From Kribbella albertanoniae (lineage in GTDB: Bacteria > Actinomycetota > Actinomycetes > Propionibacteriales > Kribbellaceae): a stretch of DNA of 47,866 nt. The DNA lies in contig NZ_SMKA01000032.1 of assembly GCF_004348455.1 (NCBI RefSeq), positions 1-47,866 of the forward strand, in the 5' to 3' direction. The translations under genes and the position numbers were made by a program. Positions 1 to 7,641 of the stretch are shown in pieces; position 1 is the stretch's first letter; each line of letters begins with the position of its first letter. The notes beneath the pieces were generated by a model. The model had not been told where the DNA came from. It worked only from the letters and a program-made list of their open reading frames with translations, and ran no database searches.

Positions 1-1
1 G

Positions 2-790
2 GTGATGGCGGTTGGGGAGGGGCTGTCGGTGCCGGCGTACCTGCTGAATCCGGGTGGGCAGCGCGTGGTGATGGCGTTGCACGGGCATGGGCAGGTGGAT
101 GAGTGCCTGCGGATCGACGGAGTGCACGAGGACTACCACCACAACTTTGCGATCGAGCTCGCGAGGGCCGGGCACACGGTGCTGCTGCCGGAGTTGCGGG
201 GGTTCGGTGCGCTGAAGGATCTTGCAGCGCAGCGGGACGGGGAGAGCTTGAGCTACTGGCGGTGGGGCGAGCACATGGTTTACACGCTGCTCACGGATAC
301 GTTCCAGCACGGGCGGACCCTGATGGGCGACACCATCGAGGATCTGTTGCGGTGGGAGGACTGGCTGGACGTGGAGTGCGACGTCGTCGGGATCTCATGG
401 GGTGGGGATCTCGCGTGCACCTATCCGGTGTTCAGCAATCGCGTGCGGTCGATCTTCGCCAGTGGAACGTTGGGGTCGTTCGAGGCGGTGTTCGCGGAGG
501 CGGGGAACGCACCCGCGCCGTGTGTGCCCGGAGTCCTGGAGTGGTTCGACAGGGCGGATATCGCGGGGCTGAATGCGCCGCGCAAGATCGCGGTGCACTA
601 CGGCGAGCTGGATGTGCCGGGGCCGGACAATGGCTCGGCGGCGTACAACGCGAGTGTGCCGGAAGCATTCGCCAAGCTTCAGGAGATCTATGCCGCGGCC
701 GGGGCCCGCGATGAGGTGACGTTGCACGTCAGCGCGGGCCTCAGGCACGAGATGGATGTGGAGCTACTGCTCGAGTTCCTCAGTTCTTGA
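2..790 (+). CDS. alpha/beta hydrolase (5'-partial)
   Basis: Serine hydrolase of the alpha/beta fold, related to acetyl-xylan-esterase/dienelactone-hydrolase-like proteins; the substrate cannot be told. The core is visible: an early HGHG strand-loop (oxyanion region), a nucleophile elbow GISWGG at about residue 131, an acid candidate in HYGELD near 200, and a histidine in RHEMD near the end. The reading frame is open to the window edge, so GTG/ATG at the very first bases may be internal and the true start may lie upstream. Its last 11 bases overlap the convergent AhpD-like gene. No signal peptide is visible in the part present. Confidence 0.75.
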   Translation: MMAVGEGLSVPAYLLNPGGQRVVMALHGHGQVDECLRIDGVHEDYHHNFAIELARAGHTVLLPELRGFGALKDLAAQRDGESLSYWRWGEHMVYTLLTDTFQHGRTLMGDTIEDLLRWEDWLDVECDVVGISWGGDLACTYPVFSNRVRSIFASGTLGSFEAVFAEAGNAPAPCVPGVLEWFDRADIAGLNAPRKIAVHYGELDVPGPDNGSAAYNASVPEAFAKLQEIYAAAGARDEVTLHVSAGLRHEMDVELLLEFLSS

Positions 791-1262
791 CGAGGGCGTC
801 GAACATGCCGGGCTGGTAGGAGCCGGCGGGGGTTTGGGCGATGACGTTCATCCGGTTGGCAGCGTTGATGAGAGCTACCAGCATGATCAGGGCTGCTACC
901 TGCTCGTCGTCGAAGTGTTCGCGGACTGCCGCCCAGGTGTCGTCGGAGACGCCCTTGTGCAGGTCGGCCAGGCGGGTGCCCTCTTCGGCGAAGGCGAGTA
1001 CGGCGCGCTCGGCCGGGGTGAAGACGGTGGCTTCGCGCCAGGCGGCGACCATGTGCAGCCGCTGCGGGTCCTCGCCGGCGGCGGTGGCGTCCTTGGTGTG
1101 CATGTCGAGGCAGAAGCCGCAGCCGTTGATCTGGCTGGCGCGGATGTTCACCAGCTCCTTGATCGTGCCGGACAGTGACGACTGCTCGATCAGCATCGCG
1201 AGACCGGCGAACCGCTTGCCGAGCTTGCCGCCGAGTTCGGTCTCCATCAGGTTGATACGCAT
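780..1262 (-). CDS. AhpD-like carboxymuconolactone decarboxylase family protein
   Basis: 160-residue alpha-helical protein of the CMD/AhpD family, likely a peroxidase or thiol-dependent reductase. The family signature is clear: residues around 48-56 read GCGFCLDMH, with the CxxC pair followed by a histidine three residues later. RBS GAGAGG lies about 8 bases before the ATG. It is divergent from an ECF41 sigma factor gene. ECF41 sigma factors are commonly paired with a CMD-family gene, so this is probably the target gene of that sigma factor. A matching promoter is seen at 1303-1329. The physiological substrate is unknown. Confidence 0.88.
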   Translation of the reverse strand: MRINLMETELGGKLGKRFAGLAMLIEQSSLSGTIKELVNIRASQINGCGFCLDMHTKDATAAGEDPQRLHMVAAWREATVFTPAERAVLAFAEEGTRLADLHKGVSDDTWAAVREHFDDEQVAALIMLVALINAANRMNVIAQTPAGSYQPGMFDALVKN

Positions 1263-1302
1263 GGTGCGTTCCTCTCTCGTGGTCGGTCGGTGTTGCCCAC
1301 AA

Positions 1303-1329
1303 GATGCGCGCCGGCCCGGATCCGTGACA
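1303..1329 (-). promoter_or_regulatory. ECF41-type promoter of the AhpD-like gene
   Basis: On the minus strand the sequence reads TGTCACG, 16 bases, then CATC. The known ECF41 promoter type is TGTCACA with a CGTC-like -10 about 16 bases on. It lies about 40 bases upstream of the ATG at 1262. The -10 is one base off consensus. Confidence 0.6.
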
Positions 1330-1353
1330 GGCTGCGGCTGTGATCAGAGCCAC

Positions 1354-1380
1354 TGTCACAAGATCGCGCCGACCGGTGTC
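1354..1380 (+). promoter_or_regulatory. ECF41-type autoregulatory promoter of the sigma factor gene
   Basis: TGTCACA at 1354-1360, 16 bases, then TGTC at 1377-1380, about 35 bases before the sigma factor ATG. It has the same layout as the promoter facing the other way at 1303-1329, with the two -35 boxes only 24 bases apart. This suggests one sigma factor driving both divergent genes. Confidence 0.6.
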
Positions 1381-1415
1381 TGAAGGGAGTTCTGACCACT
1401 GTGGAGGAGACGCCC

Positions 1416-2294
1416 ATGGATCCCGCGACCGAGGAATTCGTTGCCCATCGCAACCTGTTGTTCACGATCGCGTACGAGCTGCTCGGCTCGGCCGCAGACG
1501 CCGAGGACGTGCTGCAGGAGACGTGGTTGCGCTGGGTCGGTGTCGACCTGGACACCGTCCGTGAACCGCGCGCGTACCTGATCCGCATCACCAGCCGGCA
1601 GGCCCTCAACCGGCTGCGGACGGTCGGACGGCAACGCGAGTCGTACGTCGGTCAGTGGCTGCCCGAGCCGCTGCTCACCACGCCGGACGTGGCTGAGGAC
1701 GTCGAGCTGGCCGACAGTGTGTCGATGGCGATGCTCCTGGTCATGGAGACGCTCAAACCGACCGAGCGCGCAGTGTTCGTACTCCGTGATGTCTTCGCCC
1801 TCGAGTACGACGAGATCGCGCAGGCTGTCGACAAGTCGCCCGAGGCTGTTCGTCAGATCGCCCACCGGGCCCGGTCCCACGTGGCTGCGCGCCGACCGCG
1901 CGGAGTGGTCTCGTCGACCGAGGCACGGGGCGCACTGGATGCGTTCCGCCGTGCAGTGGAGACAGGTGATATCCAGGGCTTCCTGGACATGCTGGCTCCG
2001 GACGTCGTGCTGATCGGCGACGGTGGAGGGATCAAGCAGGCAGTCCTGAACCCGATCGTCGGCTCCGAGCGCGTCGGACGCATCCTGGGCGCCGGCATCC
2101 CGCGCCTCACCGGTGTCGTCACTACCGAGCACATCCAGCTCAACGGCGCCCCCGGCCTGCTGGTCCGCATGGACGGCGAGATCGAACAGGTCATGGCGTT
2201 CCACATGCACCAGGGCCTCATCACGGGCATGTACGTCGTCCGCAACCCGGAGAAGCTCGAGCGCCTCGAAGAGGAGACAACCCTGCTGCGTTAG
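1416..2294 (+). CDS. ECF41-family RNA polymerase sigma factor (SigJ-like) with SnoaL-like C-terminal domain
   Basis: 292-residue extracytoplasmic-function sigma factor. Sigma2 spans about residues 5-75 (LLGSAADAEDVLQETWLRW) and sigma4 about 105-160 (ERAVFVLRDVF, then an HTH). The linker holds WLPEP (about 81-85). The SnoaL/NTF2-like extension holds DGGG (about 202) and ends near NPEKL (about 277). These three motifs mark ECF41, where the C-terminal domain replaces a separate anti-sigma factor. The ATG at 1416 was chosen because GGAGGAG sits 7 bases before it; an in-frame GTG at 1401 precedes the RBS. The partner gene is the divergent AhpD-like protein. Confidence 0.92.
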   Translation: MDPATEEFVAHRNLLFTIAYELLGSAADAEDVLQETWLRWVGVDLDTVREPRAYLIRITSRQALNRLRTVGRQRESYVGQWLPEPLLTTPDVAEDVELADSVSMAMLLVMETLKPTERAVFVLRDVFALEYDEIAQAVDKSPEAVRQIAHRARSHVAARRPRGVVSSTEARGALDAFRRAVETGDIQGFLDMLAPDVVLIGDGGGIKQAVLNPIVGSERVGRILGAGIPRLTGVVTTEHIQLNGAPGLLVRMDGEIEQVMAFHMHQGLITGMYVVRNPEKLERLEEETTLLR

Positions 2295-2298
2295 AACC

Positions 2299-2532
2299 TC
2301 AGTCCGAGATGGCCGCGCTGATGGCGGCGCTCAGCTGAGCGTCGTCACCGGTGCGCCACTCGTGGTTGGCCGGGCAGGCCCACTGGTCATGGTCGGGCGT
2401 GATCACGCACCCGGCCAGCCGGACCCGGCCGGCGGACGCAGCACGCATCGCAGCGGGCGTCGGCAGGCCGTAGAGGATCGGTACACCCGCCTCACCACAG
2501 ACGGGGCACGCCGGACCGGCAGAAACTCCCAT
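2299..2532 (-). CDS. small putative zinc-binding protein
   Basis: 77-residue protein that I cannot assign to a named family. Residues 10-14 are CPVCG, and a second set follows near the C-terminus (a Cys in AGCVI, a Cys in WACP, then NHEW). This looks like a zinc ribbon with two Cys pairs or a Cys/His pair. The middle is Ala/Arg-rich. The ATG at 2532 starts just before the first Cys pair, and the frame upstream has no clear domain. It ends 5 bases from the convergent sigma gene and faces away from the nucleotidyltransferase at 2566, with only a 33-base gap. Confidence 0.6.
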   Translation of the reverse strand: MGVSAGPACPVCGEAGVPILYGLPTPAAMRAASAGRVRLAGCVITPDHDQWACPANHEWRTGDDAQLSAAISAAISD

Positions 2533-2565
2533 GCGGCCAGCGTACGTCGCCGGTACGGTCGCAGC

Positions 2566-3321
2566 ATGGAGTTCCCGGAGACACTCTCGGCTGAGCGGCG
2601 CGTACTGATCGAGAACGCCGCAACGCAACTCCAGAGCCAGTACGGCGACGGCCTCCTCGGACTGGTGTTGTCGGGGTCAGCGGGGCGTGGCGTGGAGACC
2701 GAGCGCTCCGACCTCGACGTACTGGTAGTGGTGACGCCGGAACTCGTCGACAAGCCGTTGACCCGCAACACCGAGCTAGAGCTGCTCCCAGTCACACTCC
2801 AGCACCTGGAGACGCTGGCGACGTACGGAGACGCCCAGTGGGGTTACCGCTGGACGTATGCGTGGGTGCCGACGCTGCTGGACAAGACCGGCGGCCGCAT
2901 CGAGCAGGCAATGAAACGGCAGGCCCGACTGAGCCCCGAGGAGTCACAGGAGCTCCTGCTGCAGCGGCTGGATGCGTGGATCAACCAGGCCTACCGCTCA
3001 CTGAAGTCATCCCGCGACGGCAACGTCCTCGCAGCACGGATGGACGCTGTTGAGGCGATTGCGCCGTTCCTGGATGTGGTGTTCGCATTGAACGGTCTGG
3101 TCCGGCCGTACAACAAGTACCTCACCTGGGCCCTGCAGCACCACCCGCTTCCCAGCTGGCCCACCGAAGAGCTGCTGCACACCATCGAGCAGTACCTGGC
3201 CGGCGACCCCGAGGCGATCAGGCAGAGCCTCCGACGCGTGCAGAGCTACGAGCTGCCACTCATCGCGGAGACCTTCGCCGAGTGGTCGGCCGAGCAGTAC
3301 GACGCACTACGGAAGCCCTGA
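2566..3321 (+). CDS. nucleotidyltransferase domain protein
   Basis: 251 residues. The Pol-beta-type nucleotidyltransferase core is at about 35-60: a GSAGRG helix-turn motif, then SDLDVLVVV with the two metal-binding aspartates (DxD). The rest is helical, like the C-terminal helical bundle of KNTase- or HEPN-linked transferases. The acceptor is unknown; antibiotic, nucleotide or protein are all possible. The upstream in-frame extension overlaps the sigma factor gene and shows no domain, so the ATG at 2566 is preferred. The last 15 bases overlap the convergent SGNH hydrolase gene. Confidence 0.75.
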   Translation: MEFPETLSAERRVLIENAATQLQSQYGDGLLGLVLSGSAGRGVETERSDLDVLVVVTPELVDKPLTRNTELELLPVTLQHLETLATYGDAQWGYRWTYAWVPTLLDKTGGRIEQAMKRQARLSPEESQELLLQRLDAWINQAYRSLKSSRDGNVLAARMDAVEAIAPFLDVVFALNGLVRPYNKYLTWALQHHPLPSWPTEELLHTIEQYLAGDPEAIRQSLRRVQSYELPLIAETFAEWSAEQYDALRKP

Positions 3322-3984
3322 CACCACCGGCGCCAGCGCGTCGTACCAGATGTCGCCCATCTTCAAGAAGCCCGCGTCACTGGGGTGCAACTTGTCCGGC
3401 GACAGGTCGGACAACGACATCCGCGCATTCAGGTCAACGAAACGCACATCGGCGCCGGTAGCGCGCACCGAAGCCACCACACCAGGCACCGCAGCGTTGT
3501 AGGCCTTGATGCGCTCGTTCAGCCCAGCATCGGACGAGGGCACGATCGAGGCGACCAGAATCGTCACACCGGGCACCTTCACAACAATGCGCTCGATCAG
3601 ATCCTGCAAACGCGCAGGAGCGTTGGCCAGGTCATGAGCCTGTACGACGTCGTTCGTGCCGATGTGGAGCAGCACATAGCGCGGCCGGTTCAGGGCGAGC
3701 CAGTAGTCGATCCAGGAGCGCAGCTCGTCGATCCGCATCCCCGGGTGACCTTCGTTGTCCCGGTCCGGCAGGTTGCCCCACCGGACCGAACCCACGAAGT
3801 CCACCTGCGGTCCGCCCTGCAGGTGCTGCCACAGCGACGTGCGATAGCTGACGCCGGTCTCCGGGTTGCCGTAGGTGATGGAGTCGCCGAGTGGCATCAG
3901 CGGCACCCCTCGGACAACCGGGGCCGCCGGTCCCAGCAGCAGGACAGCCGCCACAGCCAACGCCACCGCGAGCAGCCGTCTCAT
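3307..3984 (-). CDS. secreted SGNH/GDSL hydrolase
   Basis: 225-residue lipase/esterase-type hydrolase for export. An N-terminal signal peptide (MRR, then a long Ala/Leu/Val stretch to about residue 25) precedes block I, GDSITYG, with the nucleophile Ser35. Block III is GTND at 109-112. Block V is DKLHPSDAG, giving the Asp197-x-x-His200 dyad. The substrate is unknown; similar proteins act on acylated sugars. It is about 60-65% identical by eye to the SGNH domain of the next gene (3995-5086), with only 10 bases between them, so the two look like a tandem duplication and probably one transcript. Confidence 0.85.
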   Translation of the reverse strand: MRRLLAVALAVAAVLLLGPAAPVVRGVPLMPLGDSITYGNPETGVSYRTSLWQHLQGGPQVDFVGSVRWGNLPDRDNEGHPGMRIDELRSWIDYWLALNRPRYVLLHIGTNDVVQAHDLANAPARLQDLIERIVVKVPGVTILVASIVPSSDAGLNERIKAYNAAVPGVVASVRATGADVRFVDLNARMSLSDLSPDKLHPSDAGFLKMGDIWYDALAPVVSGLP

Positions 3985-3994
3985 GCAGGTAAAT

Positions 3995-5086
3995 CTAGAC
4001 CAGTGGCGACAACGCGTCGTACCAGATGTCTCCCATCTTGAGGTAGCCCGCGTCGGTCGGGTGGATGGCGTCGGACGAGATGTCGTCCAGCGTCATCCGA
4101 GCGTTCAGGCCGACGAAACGAACGTCTGCACCGGTAGCGCGCACAGCGTCGACCACACCCGGGATAGCGGCGTTGTAGTTGTTGATGCGCTGATTCAGTA
4201 CGCCGTCGCGGGACGGAACGATTGTTGCGACCAGAACCGTCACACCGGGCACCTGCTGAGTGATGCGCTCCACGAGGTCACGCAGTCGAGCAGGAGCGTT
4301 GGCCAGGTCGTGGTTCTGGTTGATGTCGTTCGTACCGAGATGGACGAGCACATACCGCGGCCGGTTCAGCGTGAGCCAGCTGTCGATCTCCGCGCGCACC
4401 TGGTCGATCCGGAACCCCGGGTGTCCCTCGTTGGCACGGTCCGGGATGTTTCCCCACAACACCGACCCGACGAAGTCCGGCCGGAAGCCACGCGTCCCCA
4501 TGAAGTGCTGCCACAGCGAGGTCCGATAGCTGACCGCAGTCGACGCGCCGCTTCCGTACGTGATCGAGTCACCGAGTGGCATCACCGGTGCAGTGTGGTC
4601 GGCGTACCAGCGTTGGCTCGGCACGTTCTGGTCGGCCGCCACGACCACCTGCGCGCCCTGCGTCCGCGACGCATCAGCAACGGACAGGACCTTGTCGGAC
4701 GCCACCGATGCGATCCGGCTGCCACGCACTGGGTCAGTGACGATACGCCAGCGCTGAGTGGACAGGTCCGCATCAGCCACCTGTACGACGGTGACTCCGT
4801 CGGCAGCCACCGACAGCAGCCGTCCACTGTGCAGAGCCTTGAGCTCGTACGTCCCGTCGGACTGCACAGCCGCACGCCACTGCTGGTTGGCGCTCCCGTG
4901 GTACGACCACTGGATGGCCAGCTCACCGTCACCGGTGTTGCCGTTGTACACGTCGAGAGTCTGTCCGGAGTGCCGGGGGCTCAGCACGTAGTCACCGGCA
5001 GCCAGGTCGGCAACGGCCTGCGGACTGGTCGGCACGAGGATCGCGGCAGCGACAACAGGCAGCACTGCAAGGAGGCGGAGTCTCAT
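3995..5086 (-). CDS. secreted SGNH hydrolase with N-terminal ricin-type lectin domain
   Basis: 363 residues. A signal peptide (about 1-27) is followed by a beta-trefoil RICIN domain (about 28-165) with three QxW repeats (QQW, QRW, QRW). An SGNH domain (about 168-363) follows with GDSITYG, GTND and a terminal DAIHPTDAG (Asp and His of the catalytic pair). The lectin likely binds a polysaccharide and the hydrolase deacylates it. It ends without the SGLP tail of the paralogue downstream. An inverted repeat GGCAAG/CTTGCC at 5109-5129 lies just upstream and could be an operator. It is probably co-transcribed with 3307-3984. Confidence 0.87.
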   Translation of the reverse strand: MRLRLLAVLPVVAAAILVPTSPQAVADLAAGDYVLSPRHSGQTLDVYNGNTGDGELAIQWSYHGSANQQWRAAVQSDGTYELKALHSGRLLSVAADGVTVVQVADADLSTQRWRIVTDPVRGSRIASVASDKVLSVADASRTQGAQVVVAADQNVPSQRWYADHTAPVMPLGDSITYGSGASTAVSYRTSLWQHFMGTRGFRPDFVGSVLWGNIPDRANEGHPGFRIDQVRAEIDSWLTLNRPRYVLVHLGTNDINQNHDLANAPARLRDLVERITQQVPGVTVLVATIVPSRDGVLNQRINNYNAAIPGVVDAVRATGADVRFVGLNARMTLDDISSDAIHPTDAGYLKMGDIWYDALSPLV

Positions 5087-5150
5087 GCCACGAGGTTAAG
5101 TTTCGGAAGGCAAGTAAGCACGCCTTGCCACCCAGCTCGAAAAGTAGCTC

Positions 5151-5186
5151 CGCTGTACCCACCCAGTGGGCGGGGTGAGTACAGCG
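5151..5186 (-). terminator. hairpin after the HIRAN gene
   Basis: Inverted repeat CGCTGTAC (5151-5158) and GTACAGCG (5179-5186). A further CACCC/GGGTG pairing follows inside after one mismatch, giving a stem of about 13 pairs. It follows the stop codon of the minus-strand HIRAN gene. There is no strong T-run, so it is called on stem strength and position. Confidence 0.5.
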
Positions 5187-5193
5187 CAGCCGC

Positions 5194-6060
5194 CTAGTTG
5201 GCTTCTTTCGTCGCCCAGTAGTGCCATTGTGGGGACGCGACTGGGGAACGGGTCAGGCCGTCCGGCCACGTGGCCGGCAGGTCATGACTCCGTGCCGCGT
5301 ACAAGGTCACCTCCGATGCGGTGCGGTCCCCGCGGACCGCGACGCGTGCGGCGGTTTCGGCGCGCATGTCGGCCAGGTAGTGCACAGCCGGCAGGAACTC
5401 CGCGCTCAGCCGGGGACTGAGCCGCCCGACCGGTTCGTCGTCGAGACGGATCTCGACCACGTTCCGCGGCCGGTCCTGGATGCTGTCTTCCTCCTCGATC
5501 GCATGCATGGTGGCGTAGGCCCAGCACTCGCCCTCCGCTCGGAAGAACGGCGCCAGAACCTCTGGATGCACCTCACTGCCCGGTACGACGATGCCGCTGC
5601 CGGGCGGTAGCAGGTGGAAGCTGCCCGGCGGTGGCAAGTTCACCGGGACGAGCATGTGCGGCTGGCCCAGGGCCACCGCGACACTGGCGTGGAACTCCGT
5701 GCCGTCGTCATCTTTGCCGACCCAGTCGGCCGGCTCCCATTCACTCACCCACAGGTGGCACGGCACCTGGGGCTGCAGTCCTTGGGCCACCAGCTCCGAG
5801 AGCACCGGGTGGTAGCGATGTGCGTCGTCCCTCGGCAAGTAGCCGACAACCTTCCCCTGAACGCGGACTGCGATCGATCGGGGGTCGAATCTGTTGTGCG
5901 GTTCCGGGACGAGGTCCGCCTCGGTGTCCAGATCTGCGCCACGTGCCGGGATGGGATCAGGGAACAGGCTGCGAATCGCCTGCTCGTGCGGAGCCTCCCG
6001 CACGACCTCCTGACCACACCACAGTGCGTCGCCCCACAGACTGAACGGAATCAGTTCCAT
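5194..6060 (-). CDS. HIRAN-domain protein
   Basis: 288 residues. A HIRAN-like segment lies at about residues 48-80: EPHNRFDPRSIAVRVQG, then VGYLPRDDAHRY. This is the typical N-x-x-D-x-x-A-[IV]-x-V ... GYLPR pattern. HIRAN domains bind DNA ends or stalled forks in helicases such as HLTF. Here no helicase or nuclease is attached, and the remaining 200 residues form a domain I do not recognise, with a second D-P-V-G-R-L-S-P stretch that may be a degenerate repeat of the same fold. The ATG at 6060 starts right at MELIPF; upstream in-frame sequence is not domain-like. Confidence 0.65.
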   Translation of the reverse strand: MELIPFSLWGDALWCGQEVVREAPHEQAIRSLFPDPIPARGADLDTEADLVPEPHNRFDPRSIAVRVQGKVVGYLPRDDAHRYHPVLSELVAQGLQPQVPCHLWVSEWEPADWVGKDDDGTEFHASVAVALGQPHMLVPVNLPPPGSFHLLPPGSGIVVPGSEVHPEVLAPFFRAEGECWAYATMHAIEEEDSIQDRPRNVVEIRLDDEPVGRLSPRLSAEFLPAVHYLADMRAETAARVAVRGDRTASEVTLYAARSHDLPATWPDGLTRSPVASPQWHYWATKEAN

Positions 6061-6156
6061 ATGTGCCCTCCAGTCCCCGCTGACCGGTTGACTCGGCTCA
6101 TCTCGTCCAGAGCCCTGGCCGTTACACCGAGTGAGCGTATGAAAACTAGACTGCCC

Positions 6157-6290
6157 CGTGAAGGGCCGTTTCACGCATGGAATCAGGCTCCGTTGCGCAA
6201 CGGTAGCCGTCTGTCCGCCCTTTGGACGGAGATCGTCTTGTGCAGCGAGCGAAACGGCGAAGATCGTGCAGATGCACGGGAAGGAACGTC
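6157..6290 (+). promoter_or_regulatory. possible structured leader of ilvA
   Basis: The 230-base gap before ilvA holds three inverted repeats in a row: CGTGAA/TTCACG (6157-6175), CCGTTGCGCAACGG (6190-6203) and CTGTCC/GGACGG (around 6214-6232). They lie on the ilvA side. No BCAA-rich leader peptide and no T-box signature could be found. It may be an untranslated leader or protein-binding sites. The functional assignment is open. Confidence 0.3.
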
Positions 6291-7595
6291 ATGCAGGGCA
6301 GAAGTTCAGTCGCTCGATCGACCAGCAGAACCGGTTCAGCAATCGTCTCAGAAACGGCCGCCGCGGCCGCCGTCGAGGCCGCCGTCTCGCGGCTCGACGG
6401 CATCGCGATCCGGACCCCGCTGGAACGCAATTTGCGCCTGTCCGAGCGCACCGGGGCGCAGATTCTGCTGAAGCGCGAGGACCTGCAGATCGGCCGTTCC
6501 TACAAGCTCCGCGGGGCCTACAACCTGATCGCCCAGCTCGATGACGAGAGCAAGTCCGCGGGAGTGGTGTGTGCCAGTGCGGGCAACCACGGGCAGGGGT
6601 TGGCATATTCGTGCCACGCACTCGGAGTTCACGGAAAAGTTTTCGTTCCGCGGACCACACCGCGCCAGAAGCGGGACCGGATCGCTGCTCTGGGTGGCAA
6701 GCAGATCCAGGTGATCGTCACCGGCGACACGTACGACGATGCTGCCGCCGCAGCGCTCGCTGATGCGGAAGCGACCGGCGCGACGATGGTCCCCGCCTTC
6801 GACGACCCGCGGACCGTGGCCGGCCAAGGCACGGTCGCTGTCGAGATCGTCCAGCAGCTCGGCCACGCGCCCGACGTACTGGTGGTGCCGGTCGGTGGTG
6901 GCGGGCTGATCGCCGGCGTCGTGAGTTGGTTGACGGCCCGGCATCCCGGCGTACGGGTCGTTGGTGTGGAGCCGGCCGGTGCGGCGAGTATGGCGGCTGC
7001 GCTTGCTGCTGGTGAACCGGTTACGTTGCCGCAGCTGGACAGCTTCGTCGACGGAGCTGCGGTACGGCGGGTTGGCGACGTCACGCTGCCGTTGGTGGCC
7101 GGCGCCGGGGTCGAGATGATGTCGGTCCCGGAGGGACTGGTGTGCAGCGAGATGCTCGAGCTGTACCAGGTCGACGGGTTGATCGCGGAGCCCGCAGGCG
7201 CTTTGTCGACAAGTGCCCTGGGCAACGGTTTGGTCGTGCAGCCGGGTGAGACGGTGGTCTGTCTGCTCTCCGGCGGGAACAACGATGTCAGCCGGTACAG
7301 CGAGATCCTCGAGCGATCGCTGGTCTACGAAGGGCTCAAGCACTACTTCCTGGTGACGTTCCCGCAGGAGCCGGGCGCGCTGCGCCAGTTCCTGGACGGG
7401 GTGCTCGGGCCGGACGACGACATCGCCCTGTTCGAGTACGTGAAGCGCAACAACCGGGAGACCGGGGTCGCGCTGGTCGGGATCGAGATCGGGCGGGCCG
7501 ACGACCTTGCGGGCCTGCTCGCCCGCATGGACGCGGCGCCGCTCGACATCGAACGGATCAACCCGAACTCCCCCGAGTTCCGGTACTTAATCTGA
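6291..7595 (+). CDS. ilvA: threonine ammonia-lyase (threonine dehydratase)
   Basis: PLP enzyme that converts L-threonine to 2-oxobutyrate and ammonia, the first step to isoleucine. 434 residues, the length of the shorter bacterial IlvA form with a single C-terminal regulatory domain. The PLP lysine is Lys72 in SYKLRGAY, the asparagine loop is SAGNHGQG, and the phosphate-binding glycine loop is VGGGGLIAG. A C-terminal ACT-like domain (about 350-434, from HYFLVTFPQEPGALRQF) suggests isoleucine feedback. The ATG at 6291 has RBS GGAAGG about 6 bases upstream. A strong terminator overlaps its stop codon, so it is monocistronic. Confidence 0.95.
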   Translation: MQGRSSVARSTSRTGSAIVSETAAAAAVEAAVSRLDGIAIRTPLERNLRLSERTGAQILLKREDLQIGRSYKLRGAYNLIAQLDDESKSAGVVCASAGNHGQGLAYSCHALGVHGKVFVPRTTPRQKRDRIAALGGKQIQVIVTGDTYDDAAAAALADAEATGATMVPAFDDPRTVAGQGTVAVEIVQQLGHAPDVLVVPVGGGGLIAGVVSWLTARHPGVRVVGVEPAGAASMAAALAAGEPVTLPQLDSFVDGAAVRRVGDVTLPLVAGAGVEMMSVPEGLVCSEMLELYQVDGLIAEPAGALSTSALGNGLVVQPGETVVCLLSGGNNDVSRYSEILERSLVYEGLKHYFLVTFPQEPGALRQFLDGVLGPDDDIALFEYVKRNNRETGVALVGIEIGRADDLAGLLARMDAAPLDIERINPNSPEFRYLI

Positions 7596-7632
7596 TCCCG
7601 CCGCAGACCTCACATGCCACGGCGGGATCAGA
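7591..7632. terminator. bidirectional terminator between ilvA and the coiled-coil gene
   Basis: Perfect 13-base inverted repeat: TCTGATCCCGCCG (7591-7603) pairs with CGGCGGGATCAGA (7620-7632), with a 16-base loop. The ilvA stop codon lies inside the left arm. The convergent gene at 7642 ends just beyond it, so it can serve both strands. Confidence 0.8.
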
Positions 7633-7641
7633 CGTCCTCAC

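Noticed and set aside
6190..6235. tRNA-like stretch in the ilvA leader (TTGCGCAACGGTAGC)
   Set aside because: It resembles a tRNA D-arm, but no T-arm motif (GGTTCGA) or acceptor pairing follows.
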